DNA of 64,000 bases, taken from contig JAHISV010000002.1 of assembly GCA_018818065.1 (NCBI GenBank), positions 105,633 to 169,632 of the forward strand. Direction: 5' to 3'. A model generated the notes under the pieces. It was not told where the DNA came from and ran no database searches. It was given only the letters and a program-made list of their open reading frames with translations. Positions 9,295-17,859 of this stretch are shown one piece after another (the first letter of the stretch is position 1; each line of letters starts with the position of its first letter). Both the position numbers and the translations under genes were made by a program. The stretch is from Bacteroidota bacterium. GTDB lineage: Bacteria; Bacteroidota; Ignavibacteria; Ignavibacteriales; Melioribacteraceae.

Positions 9295-10293
9295 ATGAAT
9301 GATGTAATGGGCCAACTTGGAATTTTCATAATAATTCCAATAATATTTTTCATAATTATGCTGATGTATTTTGTCCCCTTCGGACTTTATATCACAGCAT
9401 ATTTCTCTGGCGTTAAAATTAGAATGTTTAAAGATTTAGTTGGAATGAGACTTAGAAAAGTGTCTCCTCCGGTTATTGTAAGAAGTATGATTTCAGCTTC
9501 AAAAGCTGGTATACCTGTAGAATCAGATAAGTTAGAAGCACATTATCTTGCAGGCGGTAATGTAATTAAAGTAGTTAATGCACTTATATCAGCAAGCAAA
9601 GCGAATCTACCACTAACATTTGAAAAAGCTGCGGCAATTGATCTTGCAGGTAGAGATGTTCTGGAAGCAGTTAAAATGTCCGTGCTCCCAAAGGTGATTG
9701 AAACTCCTTTAGTTGCTGCTGTTGCAAAAGATGGTATTCAATTGAAAGCTATTGCAAGAATTACTGTAAGAACAAATATTGAAAGATTAGTCGGTGGTGC
9801 CGGTGAAGCAACAATTTTAGCCAGAGTTGGTGAAGGTATCGTTTCGACTATAGGTTCCAGTGCTAGTCATAAAGATGTTCTTGAAAATCCTGACAGCATT
9901 TCTAAAGTGGTCTTAGCAAAGGGTTTAGATGCCGGTACTGCATTTGAAATATTGTCAATTGACATTGCTGATGTTGATGTTGGTGTAAATATTGGTGCTA
10001 TCTTACAAACTGATCAGGCAGAAGCTGATCTTAAAGTTGCACGTGCAAAAGCCGAAGAAAGAAGAGCCGCTGCTGTTGCAGTTGAACAGGAAATGACTGC
10101 AGAAGTACAAAAAATGAGAGCCAAGGTTGTTGAAGCTGAAGCTGAAATTCCAAAAGCAATTGCTGAGGCATTTCGTTCAGGTAATCTTGGAATTATGGAT
10201 TATTATAACCTTAGGAATATTCAGGCTGATACTGATATGAGAAATTCAATATCTGACGAAGGCACAACAAAAGATAAGGGAACTGATGGATAA
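9295..10293 (+). CDS. floA: flotillin-like membrane scaffold protein FloA
   Basis: A 332-residue protein with an N-terminal hydrophobic hairpin (about 10-45), followed by the SPHH/PHB-like domain with [19 protein letters not shown] and [19 protein letters not shown], and an Ala/Glu-rich coiled coil (about 245-300) with the [23 protein letters not shown] ending region, all diagnostic of the YqfA/FloA family. FloA forms oligomeric membrane domains that organise membrane proteins and fluidity. In Bacillus it sits next to an NfeD protein; here the neighbour is an unrelated membrane-anchored protein whose start overlaps floA by eight bases. A GGAG ribosome binding site precedes the ATG. Confidence 0.93.
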   Translation: MNDVMGQLGIFIIIPIIFFIIMLMYFVPFGLYITAYFSGVKIRMFKDLVGMRLRKVSPPVIVRSMISASKAGIPVESDKLEAHYLAGGNVIKVVNALISASKANLPLTFEKAAAIDLAGRDVLEAVKMSVLPKVIETPLVAAVAKDGIQLKAIARITVRTNIERLVGGAGEATILARVGEGIVSTIGSSASHKDVLENPDSISKVVLAKGLDAGTAFEILSIDIADVDVGVNIGAILQTDQAEADLKVARAKAEERRAAAVAVEQEMTAEVQKMRAKVVEAEAEIPKAIAEAFRSGNLGIMDYYNLRNIQADTDMRNSISDEGTTKDKGTDG

Positions 10294-10819
10294 CATTGGT
10301 GAAATACTGATTTTTGCCATTTTCATTATTATTAGCATTTTTAATTCAATTGCTAAAAAGAAGAGAAAAGAAGCAAAAAGTCAGGAGGAATCGACTGTTT
10401 CAGAGTCCAGACCGGAAGCGCCAAGGGAAAGAGCAAGAAGCATTCTGGACGATATCTTTAATGATGTGCCGGAAAAAAGGGACCCCGAGTATAATTATGG
10501 TGGCTCCGGGGATACATATCATGACCATAGCTGGGATCCGGCTGAAGAATTTGGACTGAAAACTGTAAAACCTGCTCCTGTTACAGAAATTAAAGGAACA
10601 ATAGCTTCAACCCAGAATCGGTATAATGATATAATGAAAGAAATGGAATTGAAAAAATTACGAAAATCGGAGCCTGTTTTAGTTGAATATAATAAACCAA
10701 AATCCAATAAATCTATTCGGAAGAATAAATTCGCACGAATATTGCATAATCCGGAATCGTTAAAGGAATACATTCTTGTCTCTGCTATCCTCGATAAACC
10801 AAAGGCACTTCGGAAATAA
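10286..10819 (+). CDS. membrane-anchored protein of unknown function coupled to floA
   Basis: No function recognised. A single N-terminal transmembrane segment (about residues 5-22, [14 protein letters not shown]) is followed by a basic stop-transfer stretch (AKKKRKEAK), then a long charged, probably disordered region with an acidic part around 45-80. It ends in a short ordered-looking tail with [18 protein letters not shown], which has the look of a conserved peptide docking motif. It overlaps floA by eight bases and its TAA overlaps the helicase ATG, so all three are translationally coupled. The position suggests a flotillin partner or a membrane tether; that is inference from context only. 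Confidence 0.75.
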   Translation: MDNIGEILIFAIFIIISIFNSIAKKKRKEAKSQEESTVSESRPEAPRERARSILDDIFNDVPEKRDPEYNYGGSGDTYHDHSWDPAEEFGLKTVKPAPVTEIKGTIASTQNRYNDIMKEMELKKLRKSEPVLVEYNKPKSNKSIRKNKFARILHNPESLKEYILVSAILDKPKALRK

Positions 10820-12819
10820 TGGCAAAGAAATATGTCTTAAAAAGAGTTAATAATGCGGGCCTCGACCAAACCAAAATGGACGAAGCCCGCTTTACTATAA
10901 ACTACAGTCACCTTTTAAACACAGCTCAACTGGATGCCGTTAAAGCCTTATACGGCGCATACTTAGTGATTGCCGGTGCAGGAACAGGTAAAACAAGAAC
11001 TCTCGTTTACCGGGTGGCAAGATTAATAGAATCAGGCTTCGATCCAAAGTCCATTCTTCTACTCACCTTTACACGGAAAGCCGCCAAAGAAATGATGGAT
11101 CGTGCGTCAATTCTGCTCGATAATAGGTGCTCAAAAATACAAGGTGGTACTTTTCATTCTTTTGCTAATCTTACACTAAGGAAGTATGCCAAATCTGTCG
11201 GACTTGATTCCGGTTTCACTATTCTTGATCAGGGAGACAGTGAGGACGTTATTAACCTGATACGGGGACAACTTGACCTCGCAAAGTTGAAAAAGCGCTT
11301 CCCCAACAAATCCACAATTAACAGAATATTGAGTTTTAGTGTAAATACTGGCAAAAAAGTCTCTGATATTCTTGCAGAAGATTACCCGCATTTTGCTGAA
11401 TATATTAACGAAATCCATAAAATTGGCGACATTTTCAGTAATTACAAAAAAAAGAACAACCTATTGGATTATGATGACCTTCTGGTTTATTTGAAGGATT
11501 TCCTCCTGAATTTTGATGCCGGAGCAAAAGGATTGCTTTCTACTATAAAATTCGTGATGGTTGATGAATACCAGGATACCAACATGCTACAATCAGAAAT
11601 TGTGCGTGGCTTGACTCAAATTAACAATAACATAATGGTTGTTGGTGATGATTCTCAATCGATTTACTCTTTCCGTGGAGCTAATTTTAAGAATATTATG
11701 GAATTCCCGAAACTCTTTAATAATGTAGAACTTATTAAACTTGAGGAGAATTATCGCAGCACAACGGAGATTTTGGATTTCACTAACCATATTATTGATT
11801 CCGCAGTTGAAAAATATCCTAAACACCTATATACAAGAAAAGGAAGTGGTGACCTCCCTGCTATAATCTCAACTAAGAATGAGAACATGCAGTCTAAGTT
11901 TATTGTAGACAAGATTTTAGAGCTTCGTGAAGAAGGAGTTTCTCTTAATGAAATTGCCGCGCTTTTCAGGTCATCATATCATTCATTCGATTTGGAGATT
12001 GAACTCAACAAGGCTAACATTCCCTTTATAAAGTTCGGAGGAATGAAATTTGTTGAAACAGCACATGTGAAAGATGTGCTGGCATTTCTGAGGATTGTCC
12101 ACAACCCTAAAGATGTTGTTAGCTGGTACCGCGTGCTCCTGCTCCATGAAGGTATTGGGCCTAGAAAAGCGCAGAATATATTGGAAGAACTTTCTGCCGG
12201 GAATCTGAATATTTCCTCGAATCCGGAAGCAGTAGTTGATAAAAAGTACAGCGACAACATTTATAACCTCTTTCTCTTCCTTCATGGATTGTTTCAAAGG
12301 AAGGGTTCACCAACAGAAAAAGCTGAGGAAGTCCTCACATATTATCAACCCCTTTTTAAGTGTAAGTATGATGACTTCAATAAACGCGGAAAAGACCTGG
12401 AAATGTTTATAAATATTTCCACGAATTACCGTTCCATGGAGAGTTTCCTCTCCGATATGGCACTTGAGCCGCCACGTGATTCAGTAACAGATGTTGACGA
12501 AACCGACAACGAGCGTGAATACCTTACCTTATCAACTATCCATTCTGCAAAAGGACTTGAATGGCACTCAGTCTTCATTATGCATGCAATTGACGGGTTC
12601 TTCCCTTCTGCCCAGTCTTTGCAAAGTCTGGATTCACTTGAAGAAGAACGCCGCCTGATGTATGTTGCCTCGACACGTGCTCAGCAGAATCTCTTTATTT
12701 CCTATCCAATGCACATTTTTGACAGAATTCAGGGCTTTACATTCAGCAAACCTTCAAGATTTATTGCCGAAATTAAGGAAGATCTCGCAGAAGAATGGCT
12801 TCTTGAGGAGGATTTTTAA
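10819..12819 (+). CDS. UvrD/PcrA-like superfamily 1 DNA helicase
   Basis: A 666-residue SF1A helicase with motifs in order: Walker A AGAGTGKTRTLVYRVARLI (about residue 52), LTFTRKAAKEMM (Ia), GTFHSFA, VDEYQDTN (motif II, DEYQ instead of DEFQ), VVGDDSQSIYSFRGA (III), LEENYRST (IV), IHSAKGLEWHSVF (V) and LMYVASTRAQ (VI). These helicases unwind 3'-5' in repair and fork restart. It lacks the long C-terminal linker of PcrA and carries a roughly 35-residue N-terminal extension. Whether it is the cell's UvrD or a paralogue cannot be decided here. TAATG overlap with the preceding gene; a small hairpin follows the stop codon. Confidence 0.92.
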   Translation: MAKKYVLKRVNNAGLDQTKMDEARFTINYSHLLNTAQLDAVKALYGAYLVIAGAGTGKTRTLVYRVARLIESGFDPKSILLLTFTRKAAKEMMDRASILLDNRCSKIQGGTFHSFANLTLRKYAKSVGLDSGFTILDQGDSEDVINLIRGQLDLAKLKKRFPNKSTINRILSFSVNTGKKVSDILAEDYPHFAEYINEIHKIGDIFSNYKKKNNLLDYDDLLVYLKDFLLNFDAGAKGLLSTIKFVMVDEYQDTNMLQSEIVRGLTQINNNIMVVGDDSQSIYSFRGANFKNIMEFPKLFNNVELIKLEENYRSTTEILDFTNHIIDSAVEKYPKHLYTRKGSGDLPAIISTKNENMQSKFIVDKILELREEGVSLNEIAALFRSSYHSFDLEIELNKANIPFIKFGGMKFVETAHVKDVLAFLRIVHNPKDVVSWYRVLLLHEGIGPRKAQNILEELSAGNLNISSNPEAVVDKKYSDNIYNLFLFLHGLFQRKGSPTEKAEEVLTYYQPLFKCKYDDFNKRGKDLEMFINISTNYRSMESFLSDMALEPPRDSVTDVDETDNEREYLTLSTIHSAKGLEWHSVFIMHAIDGFFPSAQSLQSLDSLEEERRLMYVASTRAQQNLFISYPMHIFDRIQGFTFSKPSRFIAEIKEDLAEEWLLEEDF

Positions 12820-12912
12820 CCTTAATCTTCGAGGTTAAGATGCTCATGCCAGGACTACAACCTCGAAGGTTAACATACAACAGGCTTTTGGAAAAGAAGT
12901 TTTAGAAACTCT

Positions 12913-12976
12913 GTCATTCCGACTTGCTCGGAATCCTGGAACAAGAAGTACCCGACTCCAGACAAGCTGGAGTGAC
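12913..12976. repeat. double-hairpin palindromic repeat element
   Basis: GTCATTCC at the left end pairs with GGAGTGAC at the right end with one mismatch. Inside are two perfect hairpins, ATTCCGA-CTTGC-TCGGAAT and ACTCCAG-ACAAG-CTGGAGT. The two halves look like diverged inverted copies of one unit, a layout typical of bacterial interspersed mosaic elements. Copy number in the genome is unknown. Confidence 0.6.
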
Positions 12977-13087
12977 GGTTCTTTACCTATCATTCAACAG
13001 ATTTTGGGAAGAGGAGTTTTAGAAAACATCTTACTCTTGATCATACTCTTGATCATGATCCACTTTTTATTGTTTTAATCTTTCTCA

Positions 13088-13100
13088 GCACCGTAGGTGC
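13088..13100. repeat. short REP-like hairpin
   Basis: GCACC, a three-base loop GTA, then GGTGC form a perfect 5-bp hairpin in the same intergenic island. By itself a stem this short is weak evidence; its company of other repeats raises the chance that it is a REP sequence. Confidence 0.35.
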
Positions 13101-13143
13101 GATATTATGGTAATCTGTTTCATAAACCGAATATTATTAAAAC

Positions 13144-13758
13144 CTATTCACCAAATTCTTCCTGATAATCCTCGAATGACGCTTTTATTACTTCAATAGC
13201 GCGTTCTCTATCGTATACTTGTTCAATAAAAGCATGCATTTCTTCACCAATCATATATTTGTAGGTGGAGAAGTAATGTGTTAATCTTTCAACAAACATT
13301 GGCGGAATGTCGGATAGCTCCTTTGCTTGTCCCCATATATTATCTTTTTCCAGGACTGCAATTATTTTATCATCTGCTTTCCCATCATCAATCATTTGAA
13401 TACCACCTACGACACGAGCAGTTAGTAGAACCTCACTTCTATTGATCGGACGTTCACTGATTACACAAATATCTAGAGGATCTCCATCACCGCCGACTGC
13501 TTTTGGAGAAAGAGCCGCAACCTTTGGTCCACAATAGGTGCGTGGTACAAAACCATACAGAGCAGGTGGATAGGATGAAGTACGTTGTGGCCGATCAACG
13601 CGCAAGTATCCGTTGGATTTATCCACTTCATATTTTACCGAATCGAAAGGTGTAATTTCAATAAATACGTTTACAAAATCAGGGGCGCGGTCACCAGCAT
13701 CTAAACCATGCCATGGATGAGGTCGCCATTTATAAAAAGGTTTAGGAAAGTTTGCCAT
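13144..13758 (-). CDS. ppa: family I inorganic pyrophosphatase
   Basis: A 204-residue soluble enzyme that hydrolyses pyrophosphate and so pulls biosynthetic reactions forward. The family I signature GGDGDPLDICVISE is at about residues 88-101, supplying the metal-binding aspartates, and YGFVPRTYCG and KADDKIIAV are further conserved blocks. The length is slightly above that of the E. coli enzyme (176), owing to an N-terminal extension (PHPWHGLDAG) that resembles the eukaryote-like or chlamydial subgroup. It is monocistronic as far as visible, with the repeat island downstream and a 250-bp spacer upstream. Confidence 0.93.
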   Translation of the reverse strand: MANFPKPFYKWRPHPWHGLDAGDRAPDFVNVFIEITPFDSVKYEVDKSNGYLRVDRPQRTSSYPPALYGFVPRTYCGPKVAALSPKAVGGDGDPLDICVISERPINRSEVLLTARVVGGIQMIDDGKADDKIIAVLEKDNIWGQAKELSDIPPMFVERLTHYFSTYKYMIGEEMHAFIEQVYDRERAIEVIKASFEDYQEEFGE

Positions 13759-14023
13759 CTTAATCCTCCATTAAATTAAGTAAACAAAGTTATAGACAAT
13801 ATATAACTATCCAAAGAAAGAAATTGTGATGAAATTATAAAATTTTTCTGAAGTGATAATTTATGGAGTAGGCTTACTTGTATTATCAGGATAAAATAAA
13901 CTGCCTCTTATCTTCTTAATTCTTCATTCTTAATTGTTAATTGCTTTTCAGGTCATTTGTCCTAACTTCTAAAGTATTTTTTATTATATTTACACGTTTT
14001 GTTGTATGACAAGGAAAACTTAT

Positions 14024-14422
14024 ATGGATCGTAATAAACTAGCTGAATTAGCAATTGAAGCGAAGAAATTGTCTTATTCTCCCTACTCTAATTTTAAAGT
14101 AGGTGCCGCACTTTTAACCAAAGATGGAAAGGTATATAAAGGAGCAAATATTGAAAATGCCGCCTATGGTTCCTCGATGTGTGCGGAAAGAACAGCACTT
14201 TATAGTGCTATGGTTAATGGTGATAAAGAATTCGAAGCTATCGCTATTGCTGGTGACGCAGAAGTATACACACCTCCTTGTGGTTCCTGCAGACAAGTTA
14301 TGTTGGAACTAGGCGGAAAAGAACTTGAAGTTATTCTTGTTGCACCAACTATGGAAACAAAAACATTTAAATTGAGCGAACTAATTCCCTTTTCATTTGA
14401 TGATGGATATTTAAAAAAATGA
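14024..14422 (+). CDS. cdd: cytidine deaminase
   Basis: A 132-residue homotetrameric-type enzyme converting cytidine and deoxycytidine to uridine and deoxyuridine. The zinc site is complete: CAERTAL with the catalytic glutamate at about residue 50, and PPCGSCRQ near residue 85 with two more zinc cysteines. SYSPYSNFKVGAALL is the conserved N-terminal block. An ATG at 14006 is also in frame, but AAGGA at 14011-14015 sits at proper distance only from the ATG at 14024. First gene of a pyrimidine/purine nucleoside salvage operon; its stop overlaps the tdk start by four bases. Confidence 0.95.
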   Translation: MDRNKLAELAIEAKKLSYSPYSNFKVGAALLTKDGKVYKGANIENAAYGSSMCAERTALYSAMVNGDKEFEAIAIAGDAEVYTPPCGSCRQVMLELGGKELEVILVAPTMETKTFKLSELIPFSFDDGYLKK

Positions 14423-14997
14423 TGGATTACACACCACACTCGATACCTGTTGACACTGGCTGGATTGAAGTAGTATGCGGATGCATGTTCAGTGGTAAGA
14501 CAGAAGAATTGATAAGAAGATGCAGAAGAGCAAAAATCGCAAAAATGGATGTAATAATTTTCAAACCAAAAATTGATAATCGATACTCCAGCGAAGCCAT
14601 AGTTTCTCACAGTGACCAGTCACTCCCCTCTATAATGGTAAGCAACCCCGAAGAGATTCTTGAAATGGGCAAAAATGCCCAGGTGATTGGAATTGACGAA
14701 GCTCAGTTTTTTGATAATTCGCTCGTAGATGTTTGTGAACAGTTAGCAGACATGGGCAAACGGGTAATTATAGCCGGCTTAGATCAGGATTATCGTGGAA
14801 TCCCTTTTGAACCAATACCTCAATTATTAGCAGTTGCAGAATATATAACAAAGACATTGGCAATTTGTGTACAGTGTAGTAACCCGGCGGATAAAACTCA
14901 ACGTAAAGTTGCGCGTGCTGAACGTGTTTTGGTTGGCGCTGATGATAGTTACGAAGCGCGCTGCAGAAAATGTCATTACATTCCTGAAGAAAAATAG
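14419..14997 (+). CDS. tdk: thymidine kinase (type II)
   Basis: A 192-residue enzyme that phosphorylates thymidine. Near residue 16 is the P-loop CGCMFSGKTEELIRR, with the lasso-domain zinc cysteines CVQCSNPA and ARCRKCHYIP near the C-terminus. IGIDEAQFFD is the Walker B region with the catalytic glutamate, and VIIAGLDQDYRGIPF is the nucleoside-binding block. Coupled to cdd by an ATGA overlap and followed nine bases later by the nucleoside transporter gene, so import, deamination and phosphorylation of nucleosides are produced together. Confidence 0.95.
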   Translation: MMDYTPHSIPVDTGWIEVVCGCMFSGKTEELIRRCRRAKIAKMDVIIFKPKIDNRYSSEAIVSHSDQSLPSIMVSNPEEILEMGKNAQVIGIDEAQFFDNSLVDVCEQLADMGKRVIIAGLDQDYRGIPFEPIPQLLAVAEYITKTLAICVQCSNPADKTQRKVARAERVLVGADDSYEARCRKCHYIPEEK

Positions 14998-15006
14998 AGG
15001 GATTTT

Positions 15007-16359
15007 ATGGATTTTGTTGGAATATTAAGAGGTATTATTGGTATTGGACTTCTGGTCGGTATAGCTTTCCTATTTTCAAACAATAAAAAACGTGTAAACT
15101 GGCGTCTCGTTATTGTTGGATTAGGTATCCAGTTTACCATTGCCATTTTTATCATGAAAGGTGCTGTAATGGGTGCCTTTTTTGCACCATTAGGATGGCC
15201 AAAAGAGCTATTTCGTTTCATAAGTAAGTTTTTTGTGCTCGTACTAAATTTTACAGGTGAAGGCTCACAGTTTGTGTTCGGGCCACTCGGTATCGGACCT
15301 GGTAACGAAGGCAGCATGGGCATGTTCTTTGCTTTTCAGGTACTACCAGTTATCATCTTCTTTGCGAGTCTTATGTCAGTTCTCTATTATCTTGGAATAA
15401 TGCAAAAGGTAGTTCAGGCGATGGCGTGGGTATTCACAAAGTTGATGGGCACTTCAGGTGCAGAATCTTTATCCTGCACAGCAAATATTTTTGTTGGTCA
15501 GACAGAAGCACCATTGATGATAAAGCCATTTATCAGAAAAATGACAAAAAGTGAATTGCTTACAATAATGACTGGCGGAATGGCAACCATAGCCGGCTCG
15601 GTAATGGCGGCTTACATTCAAATGTTAGGTCAATCTTACGCGGATTCTCTTGGTATGCCACTTCAGGAAGCACAGTTGCTATTTGCGACACACCTATTGG
15701 GAGCAAGTGTAATGGCCGCTCCGGCAGCACTGGTCATTTCAAAGATCATTTTCCCTGAAACGGAAGTTCCTGAAACTGCTGGAGACGTAAAAATTGCAGT
15801 TGAAAAAAATGCATCAAACGCAATTGAGGCAGCCGCAGTTGGTGCTAGTGAAGGCTGGAAACTGGCGCTTAATGTTGCCGCTATGCTTATTGCTTTTATA
15901 GCGCTCATTGCCATGTTAAATTTTATGCTTGAGGGATTTGGTGACCTTATAGGTGTTAATGCAATGCTTGTAGAGAAATTCGGTAACCCCTTGAATATAC
16001 AATTCTTATTCGGTTCAGTTCTACAATTTCTTGCATTTGGAATTGGAGTGCCTTGGGCTGATTCATTGCATTTTGGAAGTTTGTTTGGTACTAAATTGGT
16101 TCTTAATGAATTCGTTGCTTATTTTGAAATGAGCAGCATGATTAAAGATCACATATTGGTCTCGGAAAAAGCAATTTTAATGGCTACTTATGCACTTTGC
16201 GGATTTGCAAATTTCAGTTCAATAGCTATACAGTTAGGTGGTATAACTCCGCTTGCTCCTGAAAGACAATCAGACTTGGCAAGTTTAGGTGTTAAGGCAG
16301 TAATTGGGGGAGCATTATCAACATTGATGACAGCAACTTTAGCAGGAATATTATTTTAA
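15007..16359 (+). CDS. nupC: concentrative nucleoside transporter (CNT / NupC family)
   Basis: A 450-residue inner-membrane protein with about 10 or more hydrophobic segments, starting with GILRGIIGIGLLVGIAFLF. Diagnostic CNT motifs are present: VFVGQTEAPL (substrate site), the GMATIAGSVMAAY segment, and the C-terminal ALCGFANFSSIAIQLGG, which contains the sodium and nucleoside contacts. It imports nucleosides by Na+ or H+ symport. A GAGGGATTTT ribosome binding site lies just before the ATG. The last codon overlaps the punA start (TAATG), fitting one salvage operon with cdd, tdk and punA. Confidence 0.94.
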   Translation: MDFVGILRGIIGIGLLVGIAFLFSNNKKRVNWRLVIVGLGIQFTIAIFIMKGAVMGAFFAPLGWPKELFRFISKFFVLVLNFTGEGSQFVFGPLGIGPGNEGSMGMFFAFQVLPVIIFFASLMSVLYYLGIMQKVVQAMAWVFTKLMGTSGAESLSCTANIFVGQTEAPLMIKPFIRKMTKSELLTIMTGGMATIAGSVMAAYIQMLGQSYADSLGMPLQEAQLLFATHLLGASVMAAPAALVISKIIFPETEVPETAGDVKIAVEKNASNAIEAAAVGASEGWKLALNVAAMLIAFIALIAMLNFMLEGFGDLIGVNAMLVEKFGNPLNIQFLFGSVLQFLAFGIGVPWADSLHFGSLFGTKLVLNEFVAYFEMSSMIKDHILVSEKAILMATYALCGFANFSSIAIQLGGITPLAPERQSDLASLGVKAVIGGALSTLMTATLAGILF

Positions 16360-17180
16360 TGGTTGACTTAGAATTTAAATACAAGAACCTCATTGAGAAA
16401 ATTCAGGAAGAAGCACCATTTAAACCAGAAATTGCCCTGGTCTTAGGAAGTGGTTTAGGGGAGTTTGCAGATAGGATTGATACGATTAAATCAATTGCGA
16501 CACATGATTTACCTGATTATCCTGAATCGACTGTACAGGGACATAAAGGTTTCATTCATTTTGCTGAACATGGTGGCAAAAAACTGGTCATTTTTCAGGG
16601 CAGATTACATTATTATGAAGGATATTCAATTTCGGAATGTATCCTACCCCCTTTTATTGCTAAATCGCTTGGTTGCGATACAATAATTCTAACAAATGCA
16701 GCGGGCGGAATTAACCCGAACCTGAGAGTAGCAGACCTGATGGTAGTCAATTCTTTTTTTACAATGCATATACAGAAAGCACTGACTGAGTTGATGGGTG
16801 TTGCGTCGGTTGATCAGAAGAATGCTTTTCTGGACGTTCCTGCGCTCGTTCTTGGACATAAATTCGTTCAAGCCGGGTTAGATGAAGGCATTGCATTGAA
16901 AGAAGGCACATACTGGTTTCAGACAGGTCCATCATACGAAACTCCTTCTGAAATTAACATGTTGGCTAAACTTGGAGCAGATGCAGTGGGAATGTCAACT
17001 GTACATGAAGCTGTTTACGCCGGAATTAATGGAATGAAGGTTGGCATCATTTCCTGTATAACTAATGCAGCCGCAGGAATGGGTCATGAGAAACTATCAC
17101 ACAAGGATGTAATGGAGACAGCCGAGTTGGTTAAAACAAAATTTGAACGCTTGATGAAGAGAATTGTAGAAATTATTTAA
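16359..17180 (+). CDS. punA: purine nucleoside phosphorylase (trimeric, PNP-I type)
   Basis: A 273-residue enzyme cleaving inosine and guanosine with phosphate to the base and ribose-1-phosphate. Conserved blocks: ALVLGSGLGEFAD (phosphate loop), GHKGFIHF, FQGRLHYYEGY, TNAAGGINP and the active-site segment GPSYETPSEINM followed by DAVGMSTVHEA; the Glu-Thr-Pro and the Met-Ser pair contact base and sugar. It belongs to the trimeric human-like class (XapA/PunA), not to hexameric DeoD. Last gene of the salvage operon, followed 18 bp later by a strong terminator. Confidence 0.95.
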   Translation: MVDLEFKYKNLIEKIQEEAPFKPEIALVLGSGLGEFADRIDTIKSIATHDLPDYPESTVQGHKGFIHFAEHGGKKLVIFQGRLHYYEGYSISECILPPFIAKSLGCDTIILTNAAGGINPNLRVADLMVVNSFFTMHIQKALTELMGVASVDQKNAFLDVPALVLGHKFVQAGLDEGIALKEGTYWFQTGPSYETPSEINMLAKLGADAVGMSTVHEAVYAGINGMKVGIISCITNAAAGMGHEKLSHKDVMETAELVKTKFERLMKRIVEII

Positions 17181-17196
17181 TTTTTATATTGAATGA

Positions 17197-17226
17197 AGGG
17201 AATGGGCTAGCCCCATTCCTCTTTTT
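17197..17226 (+). terminator. intrinsic terminator of the nucleoside salvage operon
   Basis: GGAATGGG (17199-17206) pairs perfectly with CCCATTCC (17212-17219) around a five-base loop and is followed by a T-rich tract TCTTTTTG. It begins 18 bp after the punA stop codon, on the same strand, as expected for Rho-independent termination. Confidence 0.88.
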
Positions 17227-17355
17227 GATTTATAAAGATGTTTTAGAATCAATTTTATAAAAAGGAAAAAAGAATTATGTTTAAAGTTATAGTTATTCCT
17301 TAGAACGAACCGAGTCCAATTTCACAACTAACCCCAAAAACAAATAAATCGTTAA

Positions 17356-17823
17356 ATGTCGAAAAAACTACAATATAGAGAGCCCAACCGATTTAAAAAA
17401 TTCGATTATTCAAAATCAGCTTATTATTTTGTAACTATTTGTGTTGAAGACTTAATAGAAACCTTTGGTCAGATTGATAAAACAATGCATGTTAATGAAT
17501 TTGGTATCGAAGTAGAAATCCAATGGAAGGATCTTGTAAACCTATTTGATGTGAGCCTGGATGAATACATTATTATGCCTGATCATATTCATGGTATTAT
17601 TATTCTTGAAGAATCAAATGATCAGTCTTTGTTTACAATTGTCAATACTTTTAAGTCAAATGTTGAACGCGAAATTAGAAAGACACTCCCCTCATTTGCT
17701 TGGGAAAATTCATTTTTTGATCGTGTATTACATAACGATAATGAGTTATGCCATGTGAGAAATTATATTCAACAAAATGTTCAAAAATGGGAAGAAGAAA
17801 GGAATCAGGAAAATAATTCTTAA
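17356..17823 (+). CDS. REP-associated tyrosine transposase (RAYT, Y1/HUH family)
   Basis: A 155-residue single-domain HUH nuclease. YYFVTICVEDLIETFG is the first strand region, IIMPDHIHGIIIL carries the two histidines of the HUH metal site (near residue 78), and the C-terminal helix LCHVRNYIQQNVQKW contains the catalytic tyrosine (near residue 138). This is the TnpA-REP type, which nicks single-stranded DNA at REP hairpins, and is domesticated rather than flanked by insertion-sequence ends. No left or right hairpin ends are obvious around it. It lies after the punA terminator as a lone gene. The repeat island at 12.8-13.1 kb could hold its targets. Confidence 0.88.
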   Translation: MSKKLQYREPNRFKKFDYSKSAYYFVTICVEDLIETFGQIDKTMHVNEFGIEVEIQWKDLVNLFDVSLDEYIIMPDHIHGIIILEESNDQSLFTIVNTFKSNVEREIRKTLPSFAWENSFFDRVLHNDNELCHVRNYIQQNVQKWEEERNQENNS

Positions 17824-17859
17824 TTAAGTTGACCTGAATAGACTTCATGGAAATAAATA

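Larger units (their letters stand above)
12820..13143. repeat. repeat-rich intergenic island (several short inverted and direct repeats)
   Basis: This 324-bp gap between convergent genes holds no supported gene but is full of short repeats. A hairpin (CTTAATC 12821-12827 with GGTTAAG 12833-12839) may end the helicase transcript. Two 33-bp direct copies at 12878-12910 and 12995-13027 match at 26 of 33 positions and bracket a double-hairpin element at 12913-12976. A 12-bp perfect tandem duplication, ACTCTTGATCAT, fills 13033-13056. A GCACC-GTA-GGTGC hairpin follows at 13088-13100. This is the picture expected for REP/BIME-like non-autonomous repeats; a RAYT transposase gene lies about 4 kb away. 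Confidence 0.6.

Noticed and set aside
17278..17304. Very short open frame before the RAYT gene
   Set aside because: Eight codons with no ribosome binding site or conservation signal.
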